A DNA stretch of 64,000 nucleotides from Symplocastrum torsivum CPER-KK1 (GCA_019358875.1 JAHHIF010000006.1:124001-188000); one strand, 5' to 3'; shown: positions 52,073 through 61,989, counted from the stretch's first letter. Made by a program: numbers and translations. Notes: a model not told the origin generated them from the sequence alone.

Positions 52073-53083
52073 ATGGGTAAGCAGCGAGCGTTTTCTGGAG
52101 TTCAACCAACCGGTAATCTTCATCTAGGCAACTATTTAGGAGCAATTCGCAACTGGGTAGAAGGGCAAAGTCAGTACGAAAATTTTTTCTGTGTGGTTGA
52201 TTTGCACGCCATCACAGCCCCCCACAATCCCGCAACACTTGCCTCTGACACCTACACCATTGCCGCCCTCTATTTAGCGTGTGGGATTGATTTAGAGTAC
52301 TCTAAAATCTTTGTTCAATCCCATGTCTCTGCCCATAGTGAACTAACTTGGTTGTTCAACTGCATTACGCCCATCAACTGGCTGACAGACATGATCCAGT
52401 TCAAGGAAAAGGCAGTTAGGCAAGGAGAAAACGTTAATACAGGCTTGCTAGACTACCCAGTACTGATGGCAGCCGATATTTTGCTTTACCAAGCCGATAA
52501 GGTTCCAGTTGGGGAAGACCAAAAGCAACACTTGGAATTGACGCGGGATATTGCCGATCGCTTTAACTACCAGTTTGCCAAAGGTAAACCCCCGATTTTA
52601 AAGGTGCCAGACCCTTTGATTCGTAAAGAAGGGGCGAGAGTCATGAGTTTGATGGATGGCACTAAGAAGATGTCAAAGTCTGACCCAGCAGAAGGAAGTC
52701 GGATTAATCTTTTAGATCCACCCGATGTCATTCAAAAAAAGATTAAGCGTTGTAAGACAGATATGGAAAGGGGCTTAACCTTCGATGATCCAGCTCGTCC
52801 AGAGTGCAATAATCTTCTAGGTCTGTACATGATTCTTTCGGGCAAGACGAAAGAAGCCGTCGCGGAGGAAGGTCAGGATATGGGTTGGGGGCAGTTTAAG
52901 CCGTTGCTAACCGAGACGATGATTGAAGCCCTCAAGCCAATTCAAGAGAAGTATCAAGCGGTGATGACAGATAAAGGCTATCTTGAATCGGTGTTGCGAG
53001 ATGGGCGTGAGGCAGCAGAAGCGATCGCCAATGAAACACTTAATCAGGTTAAAGCTGCCCTTGGTTACTCAATGCCGCTGTAG
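52073..53083 (+). CDS. trpS: tryptophanyl-tRNA synthetase
   Basis: 336 residues, the bacterial length. HIGH-like GNLHLGNYLGAIRNW, then the Trp-binding VVDLHAIT and DIADRFNYQF regions. KMSKS is intact in DGTKKMSKSDPAEGSRI. It charges tRNA-Trp as a homodimer. Preceded by a 290-bp gap with a GGGAATG-type repeat. Confidence 0.97.
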   Translation: MGKQRAFSGVQPTGNLHLGNYLGAIRNWVEGQSQYENFFCVVDLHAITAPHNPATLASDTYTIAALYLACGIDLEYSKIFVQSHVSAHSELTWLFNCITPINWLTDMIQFKEKAVRQGENVNTGLLDYPVLMAADILLYQADKVPVGEDQKQHLELTRDIADRFNYQFAKGKPPILKVPDPLIRKEGARVMSLMDGTKKMSKSDPAEGSRINLLDPPDVIQKKIKRCKTDMERGLTFDDPARPECNNLLGLYMILSGKTKEAVAEEGQDMGWGQFKPLLTETMIEALKPIQEKYQAVMTDKGYLESVLRDGREAAEAIANETLNQVKAALGYSMPL

Positions 53084-53165
53084 AGTTAAAAGTTGACCGA
53101 GTGATGAGTTGTGAGTGATGCCTAGGCTCCGCTCATAATTCAAAACTCAAACTTTACATGAATTT

Positions 53166-54143
53166 ATGAGCGATACCATTCAAAACTCAAGATTAAAAGC
53201 TGATACAGTGTCCCAACCCCTACAGCTTTACTCTAGGGGTACTACCCCAATTCAAAGTCGATTTCGGTCAGCGGTTCAGTCCGGTGAATTTTTAATCACG
53301 GCTGAGGTTTGTCCACCTAAAGGGGGCGACCCAACCCACATGATTCAGATGGCGCAGACTCTTAAAGGGCGAGTTCACGCTGTCAATATTACTGATGGTA
53401 GTCGGGCAGTGTTGCGGATGTGTTCTATAGCCGCATCAGTTATCTTGTTGCAACATGAGATCGAGCCGATTTGCCAGATGGCGTGTCGCGATCGCAACCG
53501 TCTTGCCTTGCAAGCTGACTTAATGGGTGCCTATGCTTTGGGTATCCGTAACGTCCTTGCCCTCACAGGTGACCCGGTTAAGGCGGGTGACCATCCTGAG
53601 GCAAAAAGTGTCTTTGACCTAGAATCTATCCGCTTACTGCAACTGATTAATAAACTCAATGGTGGCTTCGACTCAAATGACAAGCCCCTCACCGATGGTG
53701 TCACCGACTTATTTCCAGGGGCAGCAGTTGATCCCCAACTCAAAAGTTGGTCTGGGTTGCAGAGTCGATTTGAGCGTAAACTAGAGGCAGGTGCAGAGTT
53801 TTTCCAAAGTCAGTTGATTAGTGATTTTGAACGACTGGAAAAATTTATGGATCAGATTGCATCTGGCACCAATAAGCCAATCTTAGCAGGCATATTTCTG
53901 CTCAAGTCTGCAAAGAACGCTCAGTTTATTAATAAGTACGTTCCAGGTGTTAATATTCCGCAAACCACGATTGACAGGCTAGCAGCAGCGGATGACCCGT
54001 TACAAGAAGGAATGAAGATTGCAGCTGAGCAAGTTCAGCTAGCGCGGCAACTGTGTCAGGGTGTCCACATGATGGCAGTCAGGCGAGAAGATTTGATTCC
54101 CGAAATTCTAGATTTGGCTGGAATTTTACCAGTGAAACCTTAA
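53166..54143 (+). CDS. metF: methylenetetrahydrofolate reductase-family protein
   Basis: 325 residues. TIM-barrel motifs: FLITAEVCPPKGGDPTHMIQMAQTL, VHAVNITDGSRAVLRMCSIAASVILLQHEIEPICQMACRDRNRLALQADLMGA, NVLALTGDPVKAGDHPEAKSVFDLES, then AEFFQSQLISD and NKPILAGIFLLKSA. The conserved ELTGDP-like and QFFxxQ-like signatures place it in the MetF family, which makes 5-methyl-THF for methionine synthesis. Several family branches have unclear activity, so the function is strongly likely but not certain. Start ATG at 53166 lacks a strong ribosome site. Confidence 0.88.
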   Translation: MSDTIQNSRLKADTVSQPLQLYSRGTTPIQSRFRSAVQSGEFLITAEVCPPKGGDPTHMIQMAQTLKGRVHAVNITDGSRAVLRMCSIAASVILLQHEIEPICQMACRDRNRLALQADLMGAYALGIRNVLALTGDPVKAGDHPEAKSVFDLESIRLLQLINKLNGGFDSNDKPLTDGVTDLFPGAAVDPQLKSWSGLQSRFERKLEAGAEFFQSQLISDFERLEKFMDQIASGTNKPILAGIFLLKSAKNAQFINKYVPGVNIPQTTIDRLAAADDPLQEGMKIAAEQVQLARQLCQGVHMMAVRREDLIPEILDLAGILPVKP

Positions 54144-54220
54144 CAAAGAATGCAAAATGCAGTTATTGGTTGTTGGTTATTAGTTGCTTGACTCTTTAAC
54201 AAACAACTAAGGACTTAAAA

Positions 54221-55825
54221 GTGATGAGCAAAACGGTAGACACCCGGATTTCTGAGGTTACGGTATACGACGACCAAGCGCTAGTAACGCGCCGAGGTGT
54301 TGTGCAGCTAATTGGTGAGGAAAAAGAACTTGTCATTACCCAACTACCATTGACACTCCTGAGGGAGTCGGTACGAGTGAGGAGTCTTGGCATGGCGGTG
54401 CGACTCGTCGGGGTACGCACCGCACGCACTGATGCGACGGAAGCAGTTACCCAAGAAATTGCTCAGCTAACTGAGGAAATCGGGCAAGTTGAAGAGCAAA
54501 AACGGGCTTGCCAGGACCAACTGACACTTTATAATCTCCAACGCAATTTTGTTAAAAGCTTAAGCACTCAATACCTGGAACGCTTGACCCGATTCCAAAG
54601 CCCTGAACCGCTTAACCTGAATGAAATCACGGACTTACTGGATTTTGTTGGGCAGCAATACAACCAGTTTTCAAAAGCGATCGCAACTTTTGAGAAAGAG
54701 CAACAGAAGCTTGACCAAAAATTACAGGCACTTCGCCAGCAGCTACAATCGCTTTCAACCCTTCGTCCTCAGGAAAGTTTCAGGATTATCATCAGCCTGG
54801 AACCTTCAACAACTAAGGAATTTGAGCTAGAGGTATCCTACGTTGTGCGTCAAGCCAGTTGGGTTCCACTATATGACCTACGGTTGAATGCAACTGATGA
54901 AAAAATGAACATCTGCTATCTTGCCGACGTCAAGCAAAGCAGTGGCGAGGATTGGCTAGATGCGGCTTTTACCCTTTCAACCGCAAAGCCGGGACTCGGT
55001 AGCCTACCACCCAAGTTAAATCCTTGGTATATCGATGTCCAAGCCCCAAGCCATGCAGGACAACAGGCAAATGCGATCGCTGAATCTGGTAACCTTCCCC
55101 CACGAAGCCTTGCGATTACTATGCCTTATCCCGGCATGACACCGGAACCAGCAGCCCTACGAGATTCAGAGTTACAGGCTGCTGTAGAGCAAATCGCAGA
55201 ATCCAAACAAGGAGGCATTGTCACCTTAAAAGTTAGTAGTGGCAGTATTCCCAGTGACAACACTGCTCACAAAACCACAATCTTCAACGCAGATTATCCT
55301 TGCCGCGCCCAGTATATCGCCATGCCTCAGGTGAATAGCTTAGCCTACCTTCAGACAACGATTACTAATCCTTTAAGTGGTGTTACCCTACTACCCGGAC
55401 AAGCAAACATCTTCCGTGGTAACACGTTTATCGGCACAACTTCTCTAGAAAACATTGCTCCTGGTCAGGAATTTAAGCTCAACTTGGGTATTGACGAAGG
55501 ACTAAAAATTGATCGAGTTTTAGTAGAGCGTCAGGTAGATAAGACACTAATTGCCAACCAAAAGCACACAACCTATGCCTATCGCTTGGTCATTACAAAC
55601 TTACGCGAACAGACAGCGGAGCTGGCATTAATTGAACAATTACCAGTCAGCCGTAACGAGCAAATCAAGGTAAGTTTAACTCGTACTAACCCCCAAATTC
55701 AGGGAGGTGAAATGGGGAGGTTAGAATGGTCACTCACTCTCCCCCCCTTATCTAAACAAGAGCTGTACTATCAGTTCACAGTTGAGCATCCCCTTGAGCT
55801 AACTATTGTTGGTTTGGACATTTAG
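54221..55825 (+). CDS. MuiA-family protein (DUF4139)
   Basis: 534 residues. AAGGA lies 7 bases before the GTG start at 54221; an ATG follows at once. The N-terminal part has the DUF4140 motif EVTVYDDQALVTRRGVVQL and a coiled coil (EIAQLTEEIGQVEEQKRACQDQL). The C-terminal DUF4139 part has ELEVSYVVRQASWVPLYDLRLN, QSSGEDWLDAAFTLSTAKPGLGSLPPKLNPWYID and RVLVERQVDKTLIANQKHTTYAYRLVITN. MuiA was named as a mucoidy inhibitor A; the biochemical role is unknown. No signal peptide is seen. Confidence 0.85.
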   Translation: MMSKTVDTRISEVTVYDDQALVTRRGVVQLIGEEKELVITQLPLTLLRESVRVRSLGMAVRLVGVRTARTDATEAVTQEIAQLTEEIGQVEEQKRACQDQLTLYNLQRNFVKSLSTQYLERLTRFQSPEPLNLNEITDLLDFVGQQYNQFSKAIATFEKEQQKLDQKLQALRQQLQSLSTLRPQESFRIIISLEPSTTKEFELEVSYVVRQASWVPLYDLRLNATDEKMNICYLADVKQSSGEDWLDAAFTLSTAKPGLGSLPPKLNPWYIDVQAPSHAGQQANAIAESGNLPPRSLAITMPYPGMTPEPAALRDSELQAAVEQIAESKQGGIVTLKVSSGSIPSDNTAHKTTIFNADYPCRAQYIAMPQVNSLAYLQTTITNPLSGVTLLPGQANIFRGNTFIGTTSLENIAPGQEFKLNLGIDEGLKIDRVLVERQVDKTLIANQKHTTYAYRLVITNLREQTAELALIEQLPVSRNEQIKVSLTRTNPQIQGGEMGRLEWSLTLPPLSKQELYYQFTVEHPLELTIVGLDI

Positions 55826-56108
55826 TTACGAGCATCTGGGGTATCAATAGCGTTTCCTTAGATTTGTACGCATTTGTTGTAAAGCTCCAAAGACTCTTTG
55901 TTTCTTTCCTAACTCTTCTCCACATGCGCCTCCAGATAGTATTCCGCCATCCTGACCAATCAGTCATATCAAGATACTGAAAAAATAAATCTTGACAAGG
56001 ATGCTTACAGCTTCTTTGCCAGGGTTTGGGAGGAGTCGTAAAGTGAACAATGTAAGGATTATGCAGGACATCGTTTGAAGCGGCTTTCCTGTATCCAGTT
56101 TCTTTCTT
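55803..56108 (-). pseudogene. C-terminal remnant of a glycosyltransferase, GT8-like
   Basis: In the apparently empty region left of the MpaB-like gene, the minus strand is open for 101 codons with no proper start. It reads DVLHNPYIVHFTTPPKPW, then CKHPCQDLFFQYLDMTDWSG. The pattern IVHF(T/G)xxxKPW...HP...YL..T.W is characteristic of the end of family-8 glycosyltransferases. The catalytic DXD half is gone; a stop (TAA) lies at 56109-56111. The tail (WRNTIWRRMWRRVRKETKSL) overlaps the end of the muiA-like gene on the other strand. I infer a 5'-truncated, dead gene. Confidence 0.5.
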
Positions 56109-56278
56109 TTACTGTTTCCACAACTTTGAGACTGAATGTACAGTTTGAGCTGATTACATGTATTTTTAGCACAAAGTTCAACTAAAGTAGTATCTCACTA
56201 CTCAGCTTCACAGAATTTTTACATATCTGAGGTCAATAAATTATCTTTAATTGCAAATTGGCTAGTAATAGACGCTTT
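56109..56278. other. remaining intergenic DNA before the MpaB-like gene
   Basis: AT-rich, no open frame or hairpin that I can support. Confidence 0.35.
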
Positions 56279-57142
56279 CTAGCGTATTGGTGGTGACCCT
56301 AACTCAGAGATATCGTAACCATTGGGATAGCTCCGTACTGAGAAATCTGTGAAGAAAGCTGCTTGTTTTCGAGGTGGCAACAGGCGTAACACTCGGCCTC
56401 GGAGTTTAAGGCTCATTGCGACAAAAGAACGCAGCAGCCTTGGAGCGTGAGGAAACCCACAAGCGTCAAGAATTGTGTCATCCAGTAGCGCGTAAACACT
56501 AGGCTTTAGCATGGGTCGAACAACGCTAGGAAACCAACTCAGGAATAGGTCGCGAGTCGCTTCACCCGTGCGGCGATTGGTATCTGAATAGCGGAAATGT
56601 TGACGTTCGTAGTCAAAGTTATAGCGTTCAAATTCTTCATAGGTTTCCGGGATGTCTTGAATATGCATCCGTTTGCCTACCTCGCGCCAGAAGTAAAATG
56701 AGGCAAGACGTTCTTGCTCACACATTTGACGCCAGCCGAAGCGGGCATTCCAACGGATTGGCTCATAAATGAAGGTTGAAAGTACATAGAGGAAGTCTTC
56801 ATTAGAAATCTTGAACCGTCCATGGATAGCATTCATCTGCTCAATGGCTTTTTTCCCGCGATCGCTTTCGTAGCCCCATTTCATGATTTCTGTAGTCAGG
56901 AGTCCAGTATCGTCGTAGCGTTTCTGAGGACGATGCTTGAATTCACCCGTTTTATCCAGTAATGCAGAGATACTAGGAACGCAGAAGGTTCGCATCAGGG
57001 CAATTTCAAGCGATCGCGTCGTATCCCAAGGAAACTCATAACCCGTCATCAGTTGGGTTATTTGACAATGGTCTTGCACTGGGTCTAGTTGCTGAATTTG
57101 TCGGAGATTCGCGTTACGCTTAGTGTTTCTAAATTTCAACAT
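56279..57142 (-). CDS. oxygenase MpaB-family (DUF2236) protein
   Basis: 287 residues. The helical core has the DUF2236 pattern: SLEIALMRTFCVPSISALLDKTGEFKHRPQKRYDDTGLLTTEIMKWGYES, MNAIHGRFKISNEDFLYVLSTFIYEPIRWNARFGWR, EELARFYFW-like spacing with conserved Arg and His. DUF2236 includes fungal MpaB and bacterial latex-clearing proteins, which bind a heme. The His in AIHGRF and the Arg in YEPIRW are candidate heme-site residues. The substrate here is unknown. Confidence 0.78.
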   Translation of the reverse strand: MLKFRNTKRNANLRQIQQLDPVQDHCQITQLMTGYEFPWDTTRSLEIALMRTFCVPSISALLDKTGEFKHRPQKRYDDTGLLTTEIMKWGYESDRGKKAIEQMNAIHGRFKISNEDFLYVLSTFIYEPIRWNARFGWRQMCEQERLASFYFWREVGKRMHIQDIPETYEEFERYNFDYERQHFRYSDTNRRTGEATRDLFLSWFPSVVRPMLKPSVYALLDDTILDACGFPHAPRLLRSFVAMSLKLRGRVLRLLPPRKQAAFFTDFSVRSYPNGYDISELGSPPIR

Positions 57143-57385
57143 TCCATCCCTTTTCTTTCAATACAGATTTTGGCTCATCAAACGTGTAAAATTGGCTACC
57201 GGATAGAAACTTCTTTTTGAGTGTCAACTAAATCTACTAGCAAATTCATTTTGATATCAATTATCTTTATTAATATTGCATTAGATTTTCGGCAAGAACA
57301 CACAGCTTTCATTACTATCAAATTAAGCCCTGATAACTGGAAAGGGTAAACATCTTTGGTACGCATGAATCATCAAGGTCTAGGT

Positions 57386-58444
57386 ATGACCACACAAACA
57401 ACCAAGCCGTTACCAATCCCATCTCATTTTGATGCCAGCCGAGTGGGAGAAGTTTGGCGAGTGCCGTATCAGGATCGGGCAGTTCAAGCGAGAGAATGGG
57501 CGCATCAGCACGGTATTCAGCCAGCGGCTGAGGATAAAACCCGTATTGGTCTGCTGTTAATTGATGTTCAAAATACCTTTTGCCTTCCCGACTTTGAACT
57601 ATTTGTGGGTGGTAAGTCTGGGATGGGGGCTGTGGAGGACAATGTACGGCTGTGTGAATTTATTTACCGCAATTTAGGGGTGATAAGTGCGATCGCACCA
57701 ACAATGGACACGCACACAGCGATGCAGATTTTTCATCCCATCTTTTGGATTAACGAGGCAGGAGAACACCCTACCCCAGCAGCGACCAACATCACTCCAG
57801 AAGCTATCCAACAAGGTGTCTGGAAGGTAAACCCAGCGGTTGCCGACAGTATCGCAGGTGGCGACTACTCGAAGCTAGAAACACACGCTTTGCACTACGT
57901 TACGCAGCTAAGTGGTGCGGGTAAGTACCCCTTAACGATATGGCCTTATCATTCCATGCTAGGGGGAATTGGTCATGCGCTAGTTTCAGCCGTGGAAGAA
58001 GCCTTATTTTTCCACTGCATTGCTCGAAATAGCCAAACACGGTATGAAATTAAAGGCAATAATCCTTTAACAGAAAACTACTCGATCCTGCGCCCTGAAG
58101 TCTTAGACGGAGATGATGGATTACCAATTGCCCAGGAAAATGCCAGCTTGATTCAGCATCTGTTTGAATTTGATGCTGTCATTATTGCAGGGCAAGCGAA
58201 GAGTCACTGCGTCGCTTGGACAATTGCTGATTTGTTGACAGAAATACAAGCGAAAGACGCTAGTTTAGCCAAGAAAGTCTATTTTCTGGAAGATTGCACC
58301 TCACCTGTCGTGGTTCCGGGTGTGGTGGATTATACGGAACAGGCAGATGAGGCATTTGAGCGATTTGCTGCTGCTGGAATGCACCTTGTGCAATCAACCC
58401 AACCCTTAGATAGCTGGGCAGAGTTCCCTTTTGTGTTGGTTTAA
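57386..58444 (+). CDS. isochorismatase-family cysteine hydrolase
   Basis: About 352 residues from the ATG at 57386 (AAGG upstream); an earlier GTG at 57356 is an alternative. The catalytic Asp lies in [21 protein letters not shown], the Lys or His region in [27 protein letters not shown], and the nucleophilic Cys in [19 protein letters not shown]. This is the nicotinamidase/isochorismatase fold. The [10 protein letters not shown] segment resembles nicotinamidases, but at ~350 residues it is longer than typical PncA (~210), with an extra N-terminal segment and large insertions. The substrate is not assigned. Confidence 0.85.
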   Translation: MTTQTTKPLPIPSHFDASRVGEVWRVPYQDRAVQAREWAHQHGIQPAAEDKTRIGLLLIDVQNTFCLPDFELFVGGKSGMGAVEDNVRLCEFIYRNLGVISAIAPTMDTHTAMQIFHPIFWINEAGEHPTPAATNITPEAIQQGVWKVNPAVADSIAGGDYSKLETHALHYVTQLSGAGKYPLTIWPYHSMLGGIGHALVSAVEEALFFHCIARNSQTRYEIKGNNPLTENYSILRPEVLDGDDGLPIAQENASLIQHLFEFDAVIIAGQAKSHCVAWTIADLLTEIQAKDASLAKKVYFLEDCTSPVVVPGVVDYTEQADEAFERFAAAGMHLVQSTQPLDSWAEFPFVLV

Positions 58445-58500
58445 AAAAAGAGGTTCTTCAGTACTTAGTATGCCAATTCAATATGTAATTTAAATGCACA

Positions 58501-59253
58501 TCAGCTTAAGACGTTTTCTTTATCCAGTTTTCTCATAGCCGTTTCCAGGTCATTCGTTAGTAGTAGAGCACTTTTCTTCGCTGACTTGGTGCAGTAATCT
58601 GCCACCTTCAAGGGAGTGCCAATGCGAACAGATGCCTCACAGCGCCAGTGGGGTACAAGTTCGCTGTAACGGATGCTAATTGGCACAATCACCAAATTTG
58701 TATCCAGCTTACCGGATTCAACTTGTAGGGCAATACGCGCCATTCCAGGCTTGAGCGGGTGAATTTGACCATCCTGATAGATATTGCCTTCAGGAAACAT
58801 GACAAGCGCTTCGCCATTGCGAAGGAGTTCGACACCATGACGGAGACTGCTAATACCTGGATGTCTAGTATTAACTGGAAATCCTCCCATGCGCCGGATA
58901 AACCAACCTTGTAACCCTTTGACTTCATCGGCTGAAACCATATACCGCAAGTCACGTCCCGTTTCGGGTTTTCCTGCGGCATAGGGGATGACCATTCCAT
59001 CCCAACGAGAGCGATGAGTCGGCGCTAGGATAACTGGACCCGTCTTGGGGATGTTTTCTTGCCCAGTCACTTTCAGCTTACGGAAGTAAAGCGGCATGAC
59101 CACACGACGACCCAAGGGATAAAGGATTGGTGTTAACCAATGGCAAACATGGGAAGTAACGGGAGCTACTTTTGCTGAAGTTAGCGTCTCTGGAGTAGGT
59201 TCTACCTGGGTTGTCATTACTTGGGTGTGTTCACGGGATTCGAGCTGCATCAT
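58501..59253 (-). CDS. 1-acyl-sn-glycerol-3-phosphate acyltransferase (PlsC family)
   Basis: 250 residues. Motif I APTHRSRWDGMVIPY is the HX4D catalytic site. Motif II is MGGFPVNTRHPGISSLRHGVELL, motif III VMFPEGNIY. It transfers a second acyl chain to lysophosphatidate in phospholipid and glycolipid synthesis. The N-terminal ~35 residues (EHTQVMTTQVEPTPETLTSAK) are polar and may start at an internal Met (59217). Membrane-associated in the cytoplasm. Confidence 0.9.
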   Translation of the reverse strand: MMQLESREHTQVMTTQVEPTPETLTSAKVAPVTSHVCHWLTPILYPLGRRVVMPLYFRKLKVTGQENIPKTGPVILAPTHRSRWDGMVIPYAAGKPETGRDLRYMVSADEVKGLQGWFIRRMGGFPVNTRHPGISSLRHGVELLRNGEALVMFPEGNIYQDGQIHPLKPGMARIALQVESGKLDTNLVIVPISIRYSELVPHWRCEASVRIGTPLKVADYCTKSAKKSALLLTNDLETAMRKLDKENVLS

Positions 59254-59349
59254 TGAGGTTCAAGTTATTCCATTACATCCTTGTCGCCACTTTTACCTTA
59301 TGGGTTCTCCCTACCTTGTGTCTTCCACTTAAGGACACTTCTATCGGTG

Positions 59350-59874
59350 TCATGAGGGAATTTGTCTCTTACTCATGGGGGAGTGGTGACGGCGTTGCGT
59401 AAACCAGGATTGCAGCTGATGACGGCAGACAGATTCCATAATGCCAGCAATAACAGGCAACCGATGATTAGAGTAAGCACTGTCAGGAATATTGGCAACA
59501 GTTCGGATTGTGCCAGTTTTTGGATCGTCCACCCCGTAAACGAGAAGACCCAATCGCGCTAGGACGATCGCACCTGCACACATTGGGCAAGGCTCTAGCG
59601 TCACATACAGGGTACAACTGTTTAGGTGCCAAGTTTGTAGAGCTTGACCTGCTGCCCGAAGTGCGAGAATTTCTGCATGAGCGGTCGGGTCTTTGTCACG
59701 TTCTCGACGATTCTCGGCAGTTGCAACCAAATTACTATTGGCATCAACGACAACAGCACCAACGGGCACTTCACCCGCATCACCTGCGGATTGAGCAAGT
59801 GCGATCGCCTGACTCATCCATTGTCGATGAACAAGATAGCCAGCGTCATCAATCACGGGTGGTGAATTTTCCAT
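59350..59874 (-). CDS. tadA: tRNA(adenine34) deaminase
   Basis: 174 residues. The zinc/catalytic motif HAEILAL and the PCPMCAGAI motif are intact, with GAVVVDANSNLVATAENRRERDKDPTAHAE. TadA converts A34 to inosine in the tRNA-Arg anticodon. The C-terminal tail (~20 residues beyond MESVC) is basic. It lies 8 bp after the glutaredoxin gene on the same strand, so the two form an operon. Confidence 0.93.
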   Translation of the reverse strand: MENSPPVIDDAGYLVHRQWMSQAIALAQSAGDAGEVPVGAVVVDANSNLVATAENRRERDKDPTAHAEILALRAAGQALQTWHLNSCTLYVTLEPCPMCAGAIVLARLGLLVYGVDDPKTGTIRTVANIPDSAYSNHRLPVIAGIMESVCRHQLQSWFTQRRHHSPMSKRQIPS

Positions 59875-59882
59875 CCTTTGCG

Positions 59883-60197
59883 CTAGCTAGCTGGCTGTGT
59901 TAGCAACGGCTCTAACTGACCTTTTCCATCTAACCCATAGATGTCATCACATCCACCAACATGCTGAGAGTTGATGAAAATTTGCGGCACACTTCGTCGC
60001 CCATTAGCACGTTCAGCCATCTGGCTTCTAGCGGATTCATCACCATCTATCTTATATTCCGTGTAGTTAACTCCCTTCCACCAGAGCAGTAGCTTGGCTC
60101 GGATGCAGTAAGGGCAAGTTTGCCAAGTGTAGATTTCAACGTTGGCTTTGATGCGTTCTGGATGGCGTCCTAGAAGCGGATTGAGAAAGTCCAGCAT
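59883..60197 (-). CDS. monothiol/dithiol glutaredoxin, GrxC type
   Basis: 104 residues. NVEIYTWQTCPYCIRAKLLLWWKGVNYTEYKID has the redox CPYC motif, and SVPQIFINSQHVGGCDDIYGLDGKGQLEPLL is the glutathione-binding part. It reduces disulfides with glutathione. It is the first gene of the grx-tadA operon. Confidence 0.93.
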   Translation of the reverse strand: MLDFLNPLLGRHPERIKANVEIYTWQTCPYCIRAKLLLWWKGVNYTEYKIDGDESARSQMAERANGRRSVPQIFINSQHVGGCDDIYGLDGKGQLEPLLTQPAS

Positions 60198-60458
60198 TTT
60201 CGTTTTCTTAAAAGATTCTATGTACTTTATCTAGCTTAGTTTCCGATACGAAACGAGCAACATCAAGCCCTGAGTGGGATAAGATTGCGAGAATCAGCAA
60301 AACCTCAGTATGGTGGTTACTCACTTAATTGAGCGATCGCTTACAGATCAAGAGGTTTTGGGATGAAATGGAATAGGACTAGCCGTTACACCGCGAAATC
60401 CTTATTCTGGATGAGTGAAAGCAAGTGCTAACCAAAGCGCTGGGGGAAAGAGCGAGAG

Positions 60459-61814
60459 ATGGGACGAATATTTATTTCTGCCGGTCATGGTGGTATTGAA
60501 CAAGGGGTTCCAGATCGAGGGTCAGTTTCTGGTAATTTGACTGAAGCCCAAGAGATGATTTTACTGCGTGACCAAGTGGTTCCAGAGTTGCGATCGCGGG
60601 GATTTGAAGTGCTGTCTGTCCCTGATGACCTAAATTTAAGTCAAACAATTCAATGGATTAACTCCCGTGCTCGTCCCGGCGACGTGGCGTTGGAAATCCA
60701 TGCCGATGCCTATTCCAATCCCAGTGTCCGAGGCTCGTCTGCCTTCTACATAGCCAACAATACCGAGCGAAAAACTCATGCTGACTTATTGCTGACTGCT
60801 CTGTGGCGACGCCTTCCTCAACTTCCTAACCGAGGAGCCAAACCAGACACAGCTACAGGTCTTGGGCGCATCGCCTTCTGCCGCGACACAGTTCTCCCTT
60901 CTATCCTGATGGAAGTTGGGTTTATTAGTAACCCAGACGACCGATTCTTAATTCAAAACCGACGCCGCGACATGGCTTTAGGCATTGCTGATGGACTTGC
61001 CGCTTGGAGTCGTGCTGTCTCAGGTACAGGGTCAACCAATGACACAAGTGTTACTTATCCAACAATCAATATCAAGATTAATAATCAGACTTACGGAGAG
61101 CGGGGCATTTTAGTTAATAACAATTCCTATGTTCCTATTGACTTGGTAGATCGGCTGGGAATTGATCTAACAACTGCCCCAAATGTTCGCCGTGTTCAAT
61201 ATGGAGGCGTGGTATATGTTCAAGCGATCGCACTGCGGGACTACAACATCTCTGTTAGCTGGGATAATACCAGTCGTACAGTAACGTTACGCTCGATTTT
61301 ACAATTTTGTCCCGGTCAGATAGACCGGATTATGGGGCAGGGTAGCACCTCAGAAGTGCAACTAATGATGTTCCTCAAAGCCAATAACGAGAATGCCCTA
61401 ACCCAGTTTCCCGACTTACCTAAGCTCTATCGGGAAGAGGCGGCAATTGAAGGCGTGAACTATGACATTGCCTTCTGTCAAGCTTGTGTTGAAACCGACT
61501 TCTTACGCTTTGGCGGCGACCTTAAGCCGAGTCAAAATAACTTTGGTGGCTTAGGCGGGGTTGGTGATGAGCCTGATGGAGCAACGTTCCCCAGTGCAAG
61601 GCTTGGTGTTCGCGCCCATGTCCAACAATTGAAAGCCTACGCCAGTTTAGAACCATTGGTGCAAGAACAGGTTAGCCCTCGGTTTCGCTTTGTCACCCGT
61701 GGAATTGCACCTTTAGTTGAGCAGCTAAGTGGACGTTGGTCAGCAGATTTACAGTATGGTGCTAGGATTTTAGCGGTTATCCGGCGTCTATATGAGTCAG
61801 CGGGCTTGCTCTAG
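60459..61814 (+). CDS. N-acetylmuramoyl-L-alanine amidase fused to a glucosaminidase domain
   Basis: 451 residues in three parts. First is an Amidase_3 domain: MGRIFISAGHGGIEQGV, ALEIHADAYSNPSVRGSSAFYIA and ILMEVGFISNPDDRFLI, with the zinc His and Glu visible. Second is a short copper-amine-oxidase-N-like segment (~210-285; NQTYGERGILVNNNSYVPIDLVDRLGI). Third is a glucosaminidase-like (lysozyme-subfamily) domain (~300-440; YREEAAIEGVNYDIAFCQACVETDFLRFGGD, QNNFGGLGGVGD). It should cut both peptide side chains and glycan strands of peptidoglycan. No signal peptide is present at the start. Confidence 0.9.
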   Translation: MGRIFISAGHGGIEQGVPDRGSVSGNLTEAQEMILLRDQVVPELRSRGFEVLSVPDDLNLSQTIQWINSRARPGDVALEIHADAYSNPSVRGSSAFYIANNTERKTHADLLLTALWRRLPQLPNRGAKPDTATGLGRIAFCRDTVLPSILMEVGFISNPDDRFLIQNRRRDMALGIADGLAAWSRAVSGTGSTNDTSVTYPTINIKINNQTYGERGILVNNNSYVPIDLVDRLGIDLTTAPNVRRVQYGGVVYVQAIALRDYNISVSWDNTSRTVTLRSILQFCPGQIDRIMGQGSTSEVQLMMFLKANNENALTQFPDLPKLYREEAAIEGVNYDIAFCQACVETDFLRFGGDLKPSQNNFGGLGGVGDEPDGATFPSARLGVRAHVQQLKAYASLEPLVQEQVSPRFRFVTRGIAPLVEQLSGRWSADLQYGARILAVIRRLYESAGLL

Positions 61815-61989
61815 TTAAGTTTTTGGCTACAAGTTATAGCAAAAGGCAGAAGGCTCTTATGCAGAGGGCAAAAGGCTTTTATGTTTATTACTAGTACGTG
61901 GTTGTTTGGGTCGTTAAATCTGTCCTAATCTTTATCGCGACAGCTAGATCAGCTCTTACAACCAACAACCAACAACGAATAACTAACCA

